From contig JBHJOF010000129.1 of assembly GCA_050330055.1 (NCBI GenBank), positions 1 to 26,066 on the forward strand: DNA of 26,066 bases. The letters run 5' to 3'. This stretch comes from JBHJOF01 sp050330055. Lineage in GTDB: Bacteria > Pseudomonadota > Alphaproteobacteria > Kiloniellales > JAKSDN01. The notes beneath the pieces are model-generated. The model searched no databases, had not been told where the DNA came from, and saw nothing but the letters and a program-made list of their open reading frames with translations. The translations under genes were made by a program, and so were the position numbers. Below are positions 1 through 8,256 of the stretch, piece by piece (position 1 is the stretch's first letter; every line of letters begins with the position of its first letter).

Positions 1-701
1 CGGTCCTCGTCAGGGATCTCCAGGCCTTCGATCACGATCTCGCAATGGCCGCCGTGCTCCTCCGGGCCCATGATCGGGATGCGCCGGCCAATCTCGAAAC
101 CGGGCGTGCCGCGTTTCACCAGGAAGGCGGTCAGGCCCTTGCGCGTGTCGTCAGATGTACGCGCGATCAGGATGAAGTGCTCGGCGACGCCGGCCCCGGT
201 GATGAACCACTTGTGGCCGCTGACGATCCAGCGGTTGCCCTTCCTCTCGGCGCGCGTTCGCATGAGTCCGGGATCGGAGCCGGCGCCGGGCGCCGGCTCG
301 GTCATGGCGAAGGCCGAGCGCACCTTGCCGTCGATGATAGGCTGCAGCCAACGCGCCTTCTGGGCGTCACTGGCCACTTTGGACAGGACGATCATGTTGC
401 CGTCGTCGGGCGCGGCGCAGTTGAAGGCGACCGGCCCAAAGAGCGAGCGCGCCATGGTCTCGTAGCAGACCGCCATGCCGGCGACAGTGAGGCCCAGCCC
501 GCCCAGATCGCGCGGCATCTGCGGCGCCCAGAGGCCGGCCGCCTTGACCTTGCCGCGCAGCGCTTCCAGCAGGTCGAGCTTTATGTTCTCGTGCGCGTCG
601 TAGCTGGCCGGGTCCTGCTCCAGCGGCAGGATCTCCGCGGCCACGAAGGCGGCGATGCGGTCGCGCAGCGCGGCAACCTCGGGGGTCGGCGTGAAGTCCA
701 T
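1..701 (-). CDS. acyl-CoA dehydrogenase, N-terminal part (runs off the window)
   Basis: FAD-dependent alpha,beta-dehydrogenation of an acyl-CoA thioester, the first step of a beta-oxidation-type pathway in the cytoplasm. The visible 233 residues start MDFTPTPEVAALRD and carry the family's N-terminal helical domain. The flavin/substrate signature FAMTEPAPGAGSD lies at about residues 131-143, and the middle beta-domain signature SGHKWFITGAG at 161-171. The C-terminal helical domain with the catalytic base lies outside the window, so substrate class cannot be judged. The ATG at 701 has AAAGG eight bases upstream, and the frame stays open to base 1. The gene shares strand with an SDR and an acyl-CoA ligase further right, which fits an acyl-CoA degradation neighbourhood, although a DUF1194 gene lies between. 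Family certain, substrate unknown. Confidence 0.93.
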   Translation of the reverse strand, partial: MDFTPTPEVAALRDRIAAFVAAEILPLEQDPASYDAHENIKLDLLEALRGKVKAAGLWAPQMPRDLGGLGLTVAGMAVCYETMARSLFGPVAFNCAAPDDGNMIVLSKVASDAQKARWLQPIIDGKVRSAFAMTEPAPGAGSDPGLMRTRAERKGNRWIVSGHKWFITGAGVAEHFILIARTSDDTRKGLTAFLVKRGTPGFEIGRRIPIMGPEEHGGHCEIVIEGLEIPDED

Positions 702-788
702 GGCAGCGGCCTTTGCGTTCCGGTGCGCTCCCAGATAGCCGAGACCCGTCCGGACCGCAACGCCTCGCCTGCTTGCCCAGGCCGCCTG

Positions 789-1538
789 CTAGGTGCGGTC
801 GGTATGCGAGATCAGCAGCTCCATCAGCAGCTTGCGCTTGAGCGCGTCGCCGAAGGCCCGGTAGTCGCGGGCCTCGACAAGGAAGCTGCCGGGGCCGCCA
901 ATGACGTATTGCCTATAGAATTCGGTCATGCCACCCAGGCCCCAGTGCGCGACGGTATAGGCCATGCGGCCGTCGAAGGTGCCGATCGGGCGCTCGTCGA
1001 TGATCGGCAGGGCGTTGATGGTGATGCCGGCTGCCACCGCGGCGTCGCGCACGACGCCCGAGCGACCGCCGTCGCTCGGATGGTCGCTCGCCACGTCGAT
1101 TACCAGACGCCGCGCGTCAGCGAACTCGCCCTCCGTCAGGAGATTGGCAGCCTGGCGCAGAGCCGCCGCCAGCGCCGTGTTGCCTGAGCTCGAGCGTGGC
1201 GCCGCGGCTACCGCCTCGCCGAAGGCGCGGCTCGAGATGTCGTCGGTCAACAGGTCCCAGCCCCGGACCAGGACGACGCGGTCGGCATCGGAGAACTCGA
1301 CGTATGCCACGGCCACGCCGCCCGGGCTGTTGCTGACGGCGGCGATAATCTCGGGGTCGGAGAAGGCGGCGTGATAGCCGGCCTTCACCATCTCGTACTC
1401 GCTGCTGTCGATCGAGTTGGAGACGTCGGTCAGCAGCACCAGTGCCAGCTCGACCGGGGCGGCGTTGCGCGCCGTGCCGCTGCCCGCGGCCAAGAGCGTG
1501 ACGACAAAGGTGATGATGAACCGTGTCTTCGAACGCAT
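789..1538 (-). CDS. DUF1194 family secreted protein (von Willebrand A-like)
   Basis: A 249-residue protein of unknown function, typical of alphaproteobacteria. It begins with a signal peptide (MRSKTRFIITFVVTLLAAGS, then an Ala-rich cleavage region near 22-27), so it should be periplasmic. The mature part starts VELALVLLTDVSNSID. DVSNS at 38-42 fits the metal-ion-dependent adhesion site (DxSxS) of von Willebrand A folds, and the downstream conserved blocks (SSGNTALAAAL, VIDVASDHPSDGG) follow the DUF1194 pattern. The ATG at 1538 is chosen over an upstream in-frame ATG at 1589 because GGGAGGA lies eight bases before it and the signal peptide starts there directly. It appears monocistronic, with 87 bp to the acyl-CoA dehydrogenase downstream and a repeat block upstream. 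Role unknown; a metal-dependent protein-binding role is inference from the fold. Confidence 0.88.
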   Translation of the reverse strand: MRSKTRFIITFVVTLLAAGSGTARNAAPVELALVLLTDVSNSIDSSEYEMVKAGYHAAFSDPEIIAAVSNSPGGVAVAYVEFSDADRVVLVRGWDLLTDDISSRAFGEAVAAAPRSSSGNTALAAALRQAANLLTEGEFADARRLVIDVASDHPSDGGRSGVVRDAAVAAGITINALPIIDERPIGTFDGRMAYTVAHWGLGGMTEFYRQYVIGGPGSFLVEARDYRAFGDALKRKLLMELLISHTDRT

Positions 1539-1623
1539 AGGGCCCGTCCTCCCGATCGAAGTGCGGCGAGGGCTCAACGCTAGCATCACCTCGGCTGAGG
1601 CGCCAGCCGGCGTCAGCGTTCTG

Positions 1624-1652
1624 CCTCATGCTTCGATAGGCTCAGCATGAGG
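1624..1652. repeat. REP-like hairpin, copy 1 (reverse orientation)
   Basis: Perfect 9-bp stem CCTCATGCT / AGCATGAGG around an 11-base loop TCGATAGGCTC. The loop is the reverse complement of GAGCCTATCGA, nearly identical to the loops of the other copies. It forms an inverted pair with copy 2, 40 bp away. Confidence 0.85.
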
Positions 1653-1692
1653 AAGTCGGCAAACGAGCGACCATATCGCGCGCCTGTCGAAG

Positions 1693-1721
1693 CCTCATCC
1701 TGAGCCTGTCGAAGGATGAGG
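1693..1721. repeat. REP-like hairpin, copy 2 (forward orientation)
   Basis: Perfect 9-bp stem CCTCATCCT / AGGATGAGG with loop GAGCCTGTCGA. Relative to copy 1 the stem differs by a compensated pair (G to C on one side, C to G on the other). It lies between the DUF1194 gene and the SDR stop codon, so it could also stop or protect minus-strand transcripts. Confidence 0.85.
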
Positions 1722-1766
1722 AATACCCAAGGCCGAAGCCTCGCGTCGAGGAAAGTTGCCTGGCGC

Positions 1767-2534
1767 CTACAACGCCGCCGACTGGCCGCCGTCGACCACC
1801 AGGACACTGCCGGTCATGTAGCGCGAGGCGTCCGAGGCCAGCAGCAGCAGCGCGCCGTCGAGGTCCCCGGGCTGGCCGAAGCGGCGCTGCGGCACCCGCG
1901 CGCGCAGTGCTTCGCCGCCCTTGGAGCGCAGGAAGTCACGGTTCAGGTCGGTCTCGATGTAGCCCGGCGCCAGCGCGTTGACGCGAATGCCGTGGCGCGC
2001 CCACTCGACCGCGAGCGCCCGGGTCAGGTTGATCAGTCCGGCCTTGCTGGCGCTGTAGGGCGCCACCTGGCCGGCGCCGGCCAGGCCCAGGATCGAGGCG
2101 ACATTGATGATCGAGCCGCCGTGGCCGAGCCGCTCCATGTGCCGCGCCACCTCCTGCGCCACCAGCCAGGCGCCCTTCAGGTTGGTGCCGGTCACCTGGT
2201 CCCACTCGGCCTCGTCCAGCTCGAGCGACGGCCGGGTCAGGGCGACCCCGGCGTTGTTGACCAGGATCGAGAGGGGCCCCAGCTCGGTCTCGGCGGCGGC
2301 TACGGCCTCGCGCACGCTCTCGCCGTCGGTGACGTCGAGGGCGAGCGGGATGGCGCGGCCGTCGAAGGCCTCGATCTCTCGCGCCACCGCCGCCAGCGCA
2401 TCGAGTCGCCGCGCCGCCAGCCCGACCTTGGCCCCGGCCCGGGCCAGAACGATGGCGAAGTGTCGCCCCAGGCCGCTCGAGGCACCGGTCACCAGCGCCG
2501 CCTTGCCGCTCAGGTCGAAGGGGCCGCCTGTCAT
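1767..2534 (-). CDS. short-chain dehydrogenase/reductase (FabG-like SDR)
   Basis: NAD(P)-dependent oxidoreductase of 255 residues, the usual length for classical SDRs. The sequence shows the cofactor glycine motif TGASSGLG (16-23), the NNAG structural motif (93-96), catalytic Ser147 in INVAS, and the YxxxK pair Tyr160/Lys164 in YSASK. The C-terminal segment ends MTGSVLVVDGG, as in FabG-type enzymes. The start MTGGPFDLSG at 2534 puts the first beta strand at the normal distance; a possible upstream start at 2585 would run into the repeat block. AGGA lies about 12 bases upstream, a weak ribosome site. Its acyl-CoA dehydrogenase and acyl-CoA ligase neighbours suggest a 3-hydroxyacyl-CoA or similar substrate, but that is inference. 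Family certain, substrate unknown. Confidence 0.93.
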   Translation of the reverse strand: MTGGPFDLSGKAALVTGASSGLGRHFAIVLARAGAKVGLAARRLDALAAVAREIEAFDGRAIPLALDVTDGESVREAVAAAETELGPLSILVNNAGVALTRPSLELDEAEWDQVTGTNLKGAWLVAQEVARHMERLGHGGSIINVASILGLAGAGQVAPYSASKAGLINLTRALAVEWARHGIRVNALAPGYIETDLNRDFLRSKGGEALRARVPQRRFGQPGDLDGALLLLASDASRYMTGSVLVVDGGQSAAL

Positions 2535-2579
2535 TGCGTCATCGTTTCCTACCGCGCTCACGTGCTGCGTGGTCACAGG

Positions 2580-2608
2580 CCTCATGCTTCGACAAGCTCA
2601 GCATGAGG
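2580..2608. repeat. REP-like hairpin, copy 3 (reverse orientation)
   Basis: Stem CCTCATGCT / AGCATGAGG with loop TCGACAAGCTC. It pairs in inverted orientation with copy 4, 24 bp away. The spacer holds a separate 7-bp hairpin, GCGCGCC-CAAA-GGCGCGC, at 2609-2626. The block lies between the acyl-CoA ligase stop and the SDR start. Confidence 0.85.
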
Positions 2609-2632
2609 GCGCGCCCAAAGGCGCGCACTCAA

Positions 2633-2661
2633 CCTCACCCTGAGCCTGTCGAAGGGTGAGG
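2633..2661. repeat. REP-like hairpin, copy 4 (forward orientation)
   Basis: Stem CCTCACCCT / AGGGTGAGG with loop GAGCCTGTCGA, identical to the loop of copy 2. The stem differs from copy 2 at one pair with compensation on the other side (T-A to C-G). Confidence 0.85.
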
Positions 2662-2689
2662 AAGCGCGCTGTGACCGGCCACACCACCA

Positions 2690-4327
2690 CTAGATCTCCT
2701 TCGCCCGCTCGCGCAGGGCGAACTTCTGGATCTTGCCGGTCGAGGTCTTGGGCAGCTCGCCGAAGACCACCCGGTCGGGCACCTTGTAGTGCGCCATGTG
2801 CTCGCGGCAGAAGCCGATGATCTCGGCCGCCGTCGCCTCGATCCCCGGCTTCAGGGTGACGAAGGCGCAGGGCCGCTCGCCCCACTTGTCGTCCGGCCGC
2901 GCGACCACGGCCGCCTCCATCACCTTGGGATGGCGGTAGAGCGTCTCCTCGACCTCCAGGCTGGAGATGTTCTCGCCGCCGGAGATGATGATGTCCTTGG
3001 AGCGGTCCTTGATCTCGATGTAGCCGTCGGGATGCTGCACCCCCAGGTCGCCGGTGTGGAACCAGCCGCCGCGGAAGGCGGCCTCGGTCGCCGCGGGGTT
3101 CTTCAGGTAGCCGCGCATCACCGTGTTGCCGCGCAGCATCAGCTCGCCCATGGTCCGGCCGTCCCAGGGCACCGGCGCGAGCGTCTCGGTGTCGAGCACC
3201 CGGGCCTCTTCCAGGGTCAGGTAGTTGACGCCCTGGCGTGCCATCTTGGCCGAGCGGCTGCGCAGCGCGAGACCGTTCCAGTCCTGCTGCCAGGCGCAAA
3301 CCGTGGCCGGCCCATAGCTTTCGGTCAGGCCGTAGAGGTGGGTGACGCGGAAGCCGTTCGCCTCCATGGCCTCGATCACCGCCGAGGGCGGCGCCGCGCC
3401 GCCGGTCGCCAGCTCGACGGTGTGGGTGAAGGCGCGCGCTTTCGCTTCGGGCGCGTGCGCCAGCAGGGTCAGCACGATCGGCGCGCCACACATGTGGGTG
3501 ACGCGGTGCTTGGCGATCAGCGGATAGATCAGCGCCGGGTCGACCCTGCGCAGGCAGACGTGCGTGCCGGCCGCCGCCGTCACCGCCCAGGTGAAGGTCC
3601 AGCCGTCGCAGTGGAACATCGGCAGGGTCCAGAGATAGACCGCATCGCCGGTCAGGCCCATGGTGATCATGTTGCCGACCGCGTTCAGGAAGGCGCCGCG
3701 GTGGTGATAGACGACGCCCTTGGGGTTGCCGGTGGTGCCCGAGGTGTAGAGCAGGCTGATCGCCTGCCACTCGTCGCGCGGCTGGTCGCTGGCGAAGCCG
3801 GGGTCGCCCTCGGCCAGGAAGGCCTCGTAGTCGAGTTCGCCCAGCAGCTCTCCCCCCTCCCCGAGCGGGTCGTCGATGTCGATCACCAGCGGGCGCCGCG
3901 CCAGGCGCTCCAGCGCCGGCTTGACCGTGGCCGAGAGCTCGCGGTCGGTCAGCAACGCCTTGGCCTCGCCATGCTCCAGGATGAGGGCGATGGTGGCCGC
4001 GTCGAGCCGGATGTTGAGCGAATTGAGCACCGCGCCCAGCATGGGCACGGCATAGTGCGCCTCCAGCATGGCCGGGATGTTGGGCGCCATGACCGCGACG
4101 CAGTCGCCCGGCCCGATGCCGCGTCGGGCCAGCGCAGAGGCCAGGCTACAGCAACGCTCGAAGAAATCCTTGTAACTATAAGTTATATCGCCATGAATGA
4201 CGGCCGGCTTGTCGGGATAGACCGCGGCGGCGCGGCGCAGGAAGCTGACCGGGCTGAGCGGCGCCGTATTGGCGGCCGTGCGCTCCAGGTTCCGCTCAAA
4301 GATCGATTGGCCGCCCGCCGCCGCCAT
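2690..4327 (-). CDS. AMP-forming acyl-CoA synthetase (fatty/organic acid-CoA ligase)
   Basis: Activates a carboxylic acid to its CoA thioester through an acyl-adenylate, in the cytoplasm. The 545-residue protein has the full adenylate-forming layout: P-loop YTSGTTGNPKG at 194-204, the YGLTES motif, GWFHTGDLG, the hinge region DRSKDIIISGGENISS, and the C-terminal catalytic lysine in PKTSTGKIQKF near residue 530. The pattern resembles the medium-chain or methylmercaptopropionate-CoA ligase branch (DmdB-like), but the substrate cannot be fixed by eye. The ATG at 4327 is preferred to one at 4390 because AGGGAGGGG lies just upstream. A REP-hairpin pair separates it from the SDR gene, so co-transcription is possible but not evident. 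Confidence 0.92.
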   Translation of the reverse strand: MAAAGGQSIFERNLERTAANTAPLSPVSFLRRAAAVYPDKPAVIHGDITYSYKDFFERCCSLASALARRGIGPGDCVAVMAPNIPAMLEAHYAVPMLGAVLNSLNIRLDAATIALILEHGEAKALLTDRELSATVKPALERLARRPLVIDIDDPLGEGGELLGELDYEAFLAEGDPGFASDQPRDEWQAISLLYTSGTTGNPKGVVYHHRGAFLNAVGNMITMGLTGDAVYLWTLPMFHCDGWTFTWAVTAAAGTHVCLRRVDPALIYPLIAKHRVTHMCGAPIVLTLLAHAPEAKARAFTHTVELATGGAAPPSAVIEAMEANGFRVTHLYGLTESYGPATVCAWQQDWNGLALRSRSAKMARQGVNYLTLEEARVLDTETLAPVPWDGRTMGELMLRGNTVMRGYLKNPAATEAAFRGGWFHTGDLGVQHPDGYIEIKDRSKDIIISGGENISSLEVEETLYRHPKVMEAAVVARPDDKWGERPCAFVTLKPGIEATAAEIIGFCREHMAHYKVPDRVVFGELPKTSTGKIQKFALRERAKEI

Positions 4328-4437
4328 GGCCCCTCCCTGTCCAGCTTGGCCGCTTTCGCCCGACCTTGCCACCATGCTTGAAGCCGACACCCACGCAGGT
4401 CAAGCGTCCAAAGGCGCGAGGCCGGCAAACAAACTGG

Positions 4438-4595
4438 ATTTGACACGGATGAACACGAATGAACACAAACTGGAAAAAGAAATGGAATAGCTATGGAATT
4501 CACCGAGAGATTTCGTCGTTGAACACCATCGCATCAGAATGCCGCATCAATTTGTTGTTCTGGTTTGTGTTCATCCGTGTTCATCCGTGTCAATT
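4438..4595. repeat. inverted-arm repeat element, copy A (GATGAA type)
   Basis: Two arms of about 36 bp (4438-4473 and 4560-4595) are inverted repeats around an 86-bp spacer. Each arm reads TTGA, then two tandem 10-mers of the form CACRGATGAA, then CACAAAC. Here the 10-mers carry G (CACGGATGAA) in both arms, with one change to CACGAATGAA in the left arm. The 355-bp gap between the acyl-CoA ligase and the CPWC oxidoreductase contains this element; the remaining 4596-4682 shows nothing recognisable. Short reading frames across it are products of the repeat and not genes. Function unknown. Confidence 0.85.
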
Positions 4596-4682
4596 AAGGT
4601 TTGTTGAATCGCGGTGGTCATCGCCGCCGTTCGGGCCTATCTATGAACTATCCCCGCAGCTAAGAGTTCAGCGAGCCTACCC

Positions 4683-5360
4683 ATGCATATCGACATCTAT
4701 TCCGACACCATCTGTCCCTGGTGCTACATCGGCAAGCGGCGGCTCGGGCGCGCTTTGGCGGCGCGGCCGCAGGACGGGCTGACGCTGCGCTGGCGCGCCT
4801 TCCAGCTCAATCCTGACATGCCGGCCGGCGGCATGGAGCGGCAGCACTACCTCGAGCTGAAGTTCGGTGGCCCGGCCAACGCCCGGACGATCTACGACCG
4901 CGTCCGCGAGGCCGGCCAGGAGGAGGCCATCCCCTTCGCCTTCGAGGCGATCCGCCGCACACCCAACACCATCGGCTCGCACCGCCTGATCCGCTACGCG
5001 ACCCAGCAAGACAACGGCCCGCTCGATGCCGGCCAGGGCAACGCGGCCGACGCCGTGGTCGATGCGCTGTTCGAGGCCTACTTCCTGCGCGGCGAGGACA
5101 TCGGCGACCTCGACGTGCTGTGCGACGCCGCGGCGATCGGCGGGCTCGACCCGATGGACGCGCGCGTCTTCCTGGAGAGCGAGGCCGGCCTCGAGGCGGT
5201 GCGCGCCGAGGACGCCCAGGCCCGCCATATCGGCATCCAGGGCGTGCCGACCTTCATCCTCGACGGGAAGTACGTGCTGTCCGGCGCCCACCCGCCCGAG
5301 GTGCTGTTCCAGTTCTTCGACCTCGCCAAGCACGGCGAATCGGCCGAAGCGGACGGCTAA
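4683..5360 (+). CDS. DsbA-family thiol oxidoreductase (FrnE-like)
   Basis: Thioredoxin-fold protein of 225 residues, the usual length of FrnE-type DsbA-family proteins. It begins MHIDIYSDTICPWCYIGKRR, with the redox motif CPWC at 11-14. The inserted helical domain spans roughly 30-165. The cis-proline region is GVPTFILDGKYVLSGA near 195-210, followed by the ending HPPEVLFQFFDLA. There is no signal peptide, so it is cytoplasmic, unlike classical DsbA. Family members act as disulfide oxidoreductases or isomerases, and in some species in oxidative-stress tolerance; the substrate here is unknown. It stands alone on the plus strand between an inverted-arm repeat and a convergent amidohydrolase gene 13 bp away. 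Confidence 0.92.
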   Translation: MHIDIYSDTICPWCYIGKRRLGRALAARPQDGLTLRWRAFQLNPDMPAGGMERQHYLELKFGGPANARTIYDRVREAGQEEAIPFAFEAIRRTPNTIGSHRLIRYATQQDNGPLDAGQGNAADAVVDALFEAYFLRGEDIGDLDVLCDAAAIGGLDPMDARVFLESEAGLEAVRAEDAQARHIGIQGVPTFILDGKYVLSGAHPPEVLFQFFDLAKHGESAEADG

Positions 5361-5373
5361 GCGCCGACGGTCA

Positions 5374-6762
5374 CTAAGCGGGCGACCCGCCCCTCGCCTG
5401 CAGGTTCGCCAGGAACTCGCGCCGCGTCTTGGGTCCGAAGGTGAGGAAGTGGGGGTCGGGGTCCTGGCGGTAGGCGCGGCGGCGCTGTTCGATCGCGTCG
5501 CTGCGGGCGCGCTTCAGCACCTCGTCGACGTCGATGCCGTAGGGCCTGGCGGCGTTGAGACCGAAGATCCGGGCGCGCAGCTTGGGCGTCATCTTCGGAT
5601 AGCCGTGCCTTTCCTGCAGCTCTTCCGAAATCTGGAAGCTGCGGAAGGCCTCGATCTGGTCCTGCGGCGAGCCGTACCAGATGCAGTCCGAGCCGTAGAG
5701 CACGTTCTCCTCGCCGACGTGCTTGATCAGCTTGCCGACAATATGCGCGGCCATCTCGGGATCGCGCATTGCGAAGCGCCAGGTGCTGCCGAGCTCGGCG
5801 TAGACGTTGCCGTTGCGCGGCACGCCGTTCTCCTCGAGCGAGCGGATCAGCTCGTCGACCCCTTCGCCGCGTGACGGGTCGTAGGGGCCCTCCTTCTGAT
5901 TGGCGATGAAGCCCGAGTGATAGACCAGGAAGTTCACGTCGGGGAACATCCTGGCCACCACGCCGACGTCGCTTGACAGGCTGTGCTCGTAAGACTGCTT
6001 GCCGAACGGCAGGCCCTTGTGCACGCAGATGTTCCGGACGCCGAGCGCGCGCGCCTTCTCGATCATCGCCAGGCCCACGTCGTCATGCAGGAAGAAGCCC
6101 TCACCGTCCGGGCCCCACTGGGTGTAGCACTTCCAGGCGGAGACGCCCCAGACCTGGGCCAGCTCGTCCATGTCTTCCAGGTCGCCCGGCTGGTTCGGGT
6201 TGACGCGGCCATGGATCATCAGGCGCTGCGTGCCCTCCAGCTGCTCGACAATGCGGCGGGTCGCGTCGGCCTCCTGGATGGTCAGCAGCTCCTTCTCCCG
6301 GCGCGAGGGGATGAAGGACAGCACCATCATGTCGGTGTCGGAATCGAGGAAGATGTCCTTGATGAACTGCTCGGCACCGCCGAGACCGACGCGGCCCAGG
6401 CCATGCTGGCCGACGAAGTGGCCCTGGACATCGAACACGAACTCGCGCCCGCCGAGCGCCTCAAGCGCGGCGTCGGGGTCGACCGCGGCGACCTGGTCCA
6501 GCTCGAAGAACCCTCCAGTCCGACCGGCCGCCGCGTTGGCCGCGTTGAAGGCTAGCAGCGTGCTGGCTGAGCCGCAGGCCGAAAGCATGAAGGCCCGGCG
6601 CGACAGGCCGCGCCGGCGCGCGTTGGCGCTGGCCCAGCCCTGCGCCAGGCGGTTGGCCGCGCGGTTCGCGGCATCGAGCGGGATCGGCACGAACTCGCCG
6701 TTCGAGGTCGAGTCGAGCTTGATCGGCAGGCGGGTTCCGTCGGGATCGAAGCGCTGCGGCAT
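5374..6762 (-). CDS. Tat-exported amidohydrolase family protein
   Basis: Metal-dependent hydrolase or decarboxylase of the Amidohydrolase_2 fold (462 residues). Visible metal and active-site candidates are Asp111 and His115 in FDVQGHF, His248 in ICVHKG, His282 in VYHSGF and Asp359 in YGSDCIWYG. A twin-arginine signal, SRRAFMLSACGS at 54-65 with an Ala-rich tail ending near 79, predicts folded export. It is preceded by an unusually long hydrophilic N-terminal stretch of about 50 residues. The start at 6762 is preferred to 6777 because GGGAG lies eight bases before it. The strict HxH of many amidohydrolases is replaced by QGH, so metal content may differ. Substrate unknown; neighbours give no pathway clue. 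Confidence 0.88.
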   Translation of the reverse strand: MPQRFDPDGTRLPIKLDSTSNGEFVPIPLDAANRAANRLAQGWASANARRRGLSRRAFMLSACGSASTLLAFNAANAAAGRTGGFFELDQVAAVDPDAALEALGGREFVFDVQGHFVGQHGLGRVGLGGAEQFIKDIFLDSDTDMMVLSFIPSRREKELLTIQEADATRRIVEQLEGTQRLMIHGRVNPNQPGDLEDMDELAQVWGVSAWKCYTQWGPDGEGFFLHDDVGLAMIEKARALGVRNICVHKGLPFGKQSYEHSLSSDVGVVARMFPDVNFLVYHSGFIANQKEGPYDPSRGEGVDELIRSLEENGVPRNGNVYAELGSTWRFAMRDPEMAAHIVGKLIKHVGEENVLYGSDCIWYGSPQDQIEAFRSFQISEELQERHGYPKMTPKLRARIFGLNAARPYGIDVDEVLKRARSDAIEQRRRAYRQDPDPHFLTFGPKTRREFLANLQARGGSPA

Positions 6763-6863
6763 GGTGGGGGCTCCCATGCTGATGAGCGTTCACAGGACGC
6801 CCATCATGCGACATCAGACGAACGAGGCCAAGGTCTCGTCAGAAATGGGAGCTGTCGTCTTGA

Positions 6864-7784
6864 CTATCCGCCGTCGGTCGGCCGCGGCAGTGCAGCGTCC
6901 GAGGGGCCGGCGGGCGCGACCAGGTGATGGCGCCGCAGCGGACCGGAGGGCAGCGGCGCCCGGACCGGTTCTGAGGTTGCCGGCGCAGAGGCTGCAGGCA
7001 CGGCCCGGATCACCTCGATGCCGGTCGCGGCCTGCCGCGACCCCGGCCCGGCCGCCGTCGCCGGGCGCTCGTTAGGCTTGCGATAGAACAGGTGGCGGCC
7101 GATGCGCGGCCCCGGCGCGAAGCGCGCGCCCCAGGCCGGCGCCACGTAATCGGCGTGATACCAGAGCGCGCCTCCGGTCAGGTCGTCGTCCCCTGTTGAA
7201 TCTCGGGCGGAGTCGTAAACCTCGGTTGCGATGGTGCGGCTCGTTCCCCAGGCCGCCAGGTTGAGAGGTTGGTTGCTGCGCCCGTCGCACCACCAGGTGA
7301 ACTGACATTTGCGCGGATCGAGCGTGCCGCCCTCGCGGATCACGGCGCAGGCCGAGCTCGGGAAGGCCGGGTCGGCGACCCGGTTCATGACCACGTGGGC
7401 GACGGCGCGCTTGCCGTCGTCGCTCTCGCCGCGCGCCTCGAAATAGATGTTGAGCGCCAGGCATTCGAGCTCGGCGTCCCGGTGGCTGTCTTGGTCGAGC
7501 ACGGCGGTCAGATAGGCGCCCGGGCGCCCGCTGTAGAGCACGCTCTCGATGGTGAACCGGCGGGCTTCCTCGGCGCTGGCGAGCGGCGCCTTCAGGTAGT
7601 CGCCGAGCTGGAGGGCGGCATACTGTCTGCCTGCGCCCTCGCCCGGCATCTGACGGAGCAGTGGTTCGGGTAGGATGGCCGCCAGCGCCGCCGCCGCAAT
7701 CAGACAGCCCGCAGCTCCGGCACCCCAGCCGAGGACCCGCAAGCCACCGCCATGGCGCGGGCCGCTGTTCTTGTTATGGGACAA
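6864..7784 (-). CDS. SleB-like cell wall hydrolase (Hydrolase_2)
   Basis: Predicted peptidoglycan hydrolase of 306 residues anchored in the inner membrane. A hydrophobic segment at about 18-40 forms a signal anchor. The Hydrolase_2 domain begins with ECLALNIYFEARGE (107-120), where a glutamate is the expected catalytic residue, and continues through VAHVVMNRV, CQFTWWCDG and GALWYHADYVAPAW. The last 60 residues are Pro/Ala-rich and poorly conserved. The only start that keeps the whole membrane segment is TTG at 7784, since an in-frame stop lies 24 bases upstream. GAGAGG precedes it by 11 bases. In other alphaproteobacteria this family is linked to cell-envelope remodelling; any spore-germination role of the Bacillus SleB should not be carried over. 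Confidence 0.9.
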   Translation of the reverse strand: MSHNKNSGPRHGGGLRVLGWGAGAAGCLIAAAALAAILPEPLLRQMPGEGAGRQYAALQLGDYLKAPLASAEEARRFTIESVLYSGRPGAYLTAVLDQDSHRDAELECLALNIYFEARGESDDGKRAVAHVVMNRVADPAFPSSACAVIREGGTLDPRKCQFTWWCDGRSNQPLNLAAWGTSRTIATEVYDSARDSTGDDDLTGGALWYHADYVAPAWGARFAPGPRIGRHLFYRKPNERPATAAGPGSRQAATGIEVIRAVPAASAPATSEPVRAPLPSGPLRRHHLVAPAGPSDAALPRPTDGG

Positions 7785-7992
7785 GTCTTCTTGAGCCTCT
7801 CTGCCAGGCCATTAGAGGCAATCGGCGCGGCCAAGGCGACTCAAAAAAGCTGCCAGGGCCACCTACGCCTCGGTTGAGCCGTAGCATGGGCCCGGTGAAT
7901 CGTCTGTTAACCACCGGTGGCAGTCGTGCCGGCAGAGATGCGGCGCCAGGAATGTACGGGGGGTCTTGGACCGAGCGGGGTGAAACAAGGGT

Positions 7993-8147
7993 ATTTGACA
8001 CAGATGAACACAGATGAACACAAACTCAAAAAAATATTGCTCGATATTCAATCGAATCAATGTCGGCAAAACAACGACAGATAGTGCAACTGGTTGCTTT
8101 GCCTGCCATTTTTTGTTTGTGTTCATCTGTGTTCATCTGTGTCAAAT
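7993..8147. repeat. inverted-arm repeat element, copy B (AGATGAA type)
   Basis: Arms at 7993-8033 and 8109-8147 are nearly perfect inverted repeats: ATTTGA, two exact 10-mers CACAGATGAA, CACAAAC, then an A-rich tail. The spacer is about 75 bp and AT-richer than the surroundings. It lies in the 472-bp gap between the divergent SleB-like and peroxidase genes. Outside the element I recognise nothing in 7785-7992 or 8148-8240. Reading frames that cross the arms translate to repetitive hydrophobic peptide and are not considered genes. Confidence 0.88.
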
Positions 8148-8256
8148 AATGCCATACCCCGATGGCATGCGGGCAGTGCCGTCCTTCTGTGAGCCTTGCG
8201 GCTCCGGGGCGTGCCGTGTTAGCGCGTGATCCGCACGGCAAACCAGGGAAATGCCT

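Noticed and set aside
5374..6762. Lipoprotein signal (LSAC) in the amidohydrolase
   Set aside because: The cysteine lies only a few residues after the twin arginines, leaving no room for a hydrophobic core before it.
7993..8147. LexA boxes within the GTTCATCTGTGTTC arms of the inverted-arm elements
   Set aside because: The spacing is GTTC-N6-GTTC, one base short of the alphaproteobacterial consensus.
7863..8229. Small genes crossing inverted-arm element copy B
   Set aside because: The peptides are simply translations of the repeat arms (for example FVFICVHLCQ) and occur on both strands.
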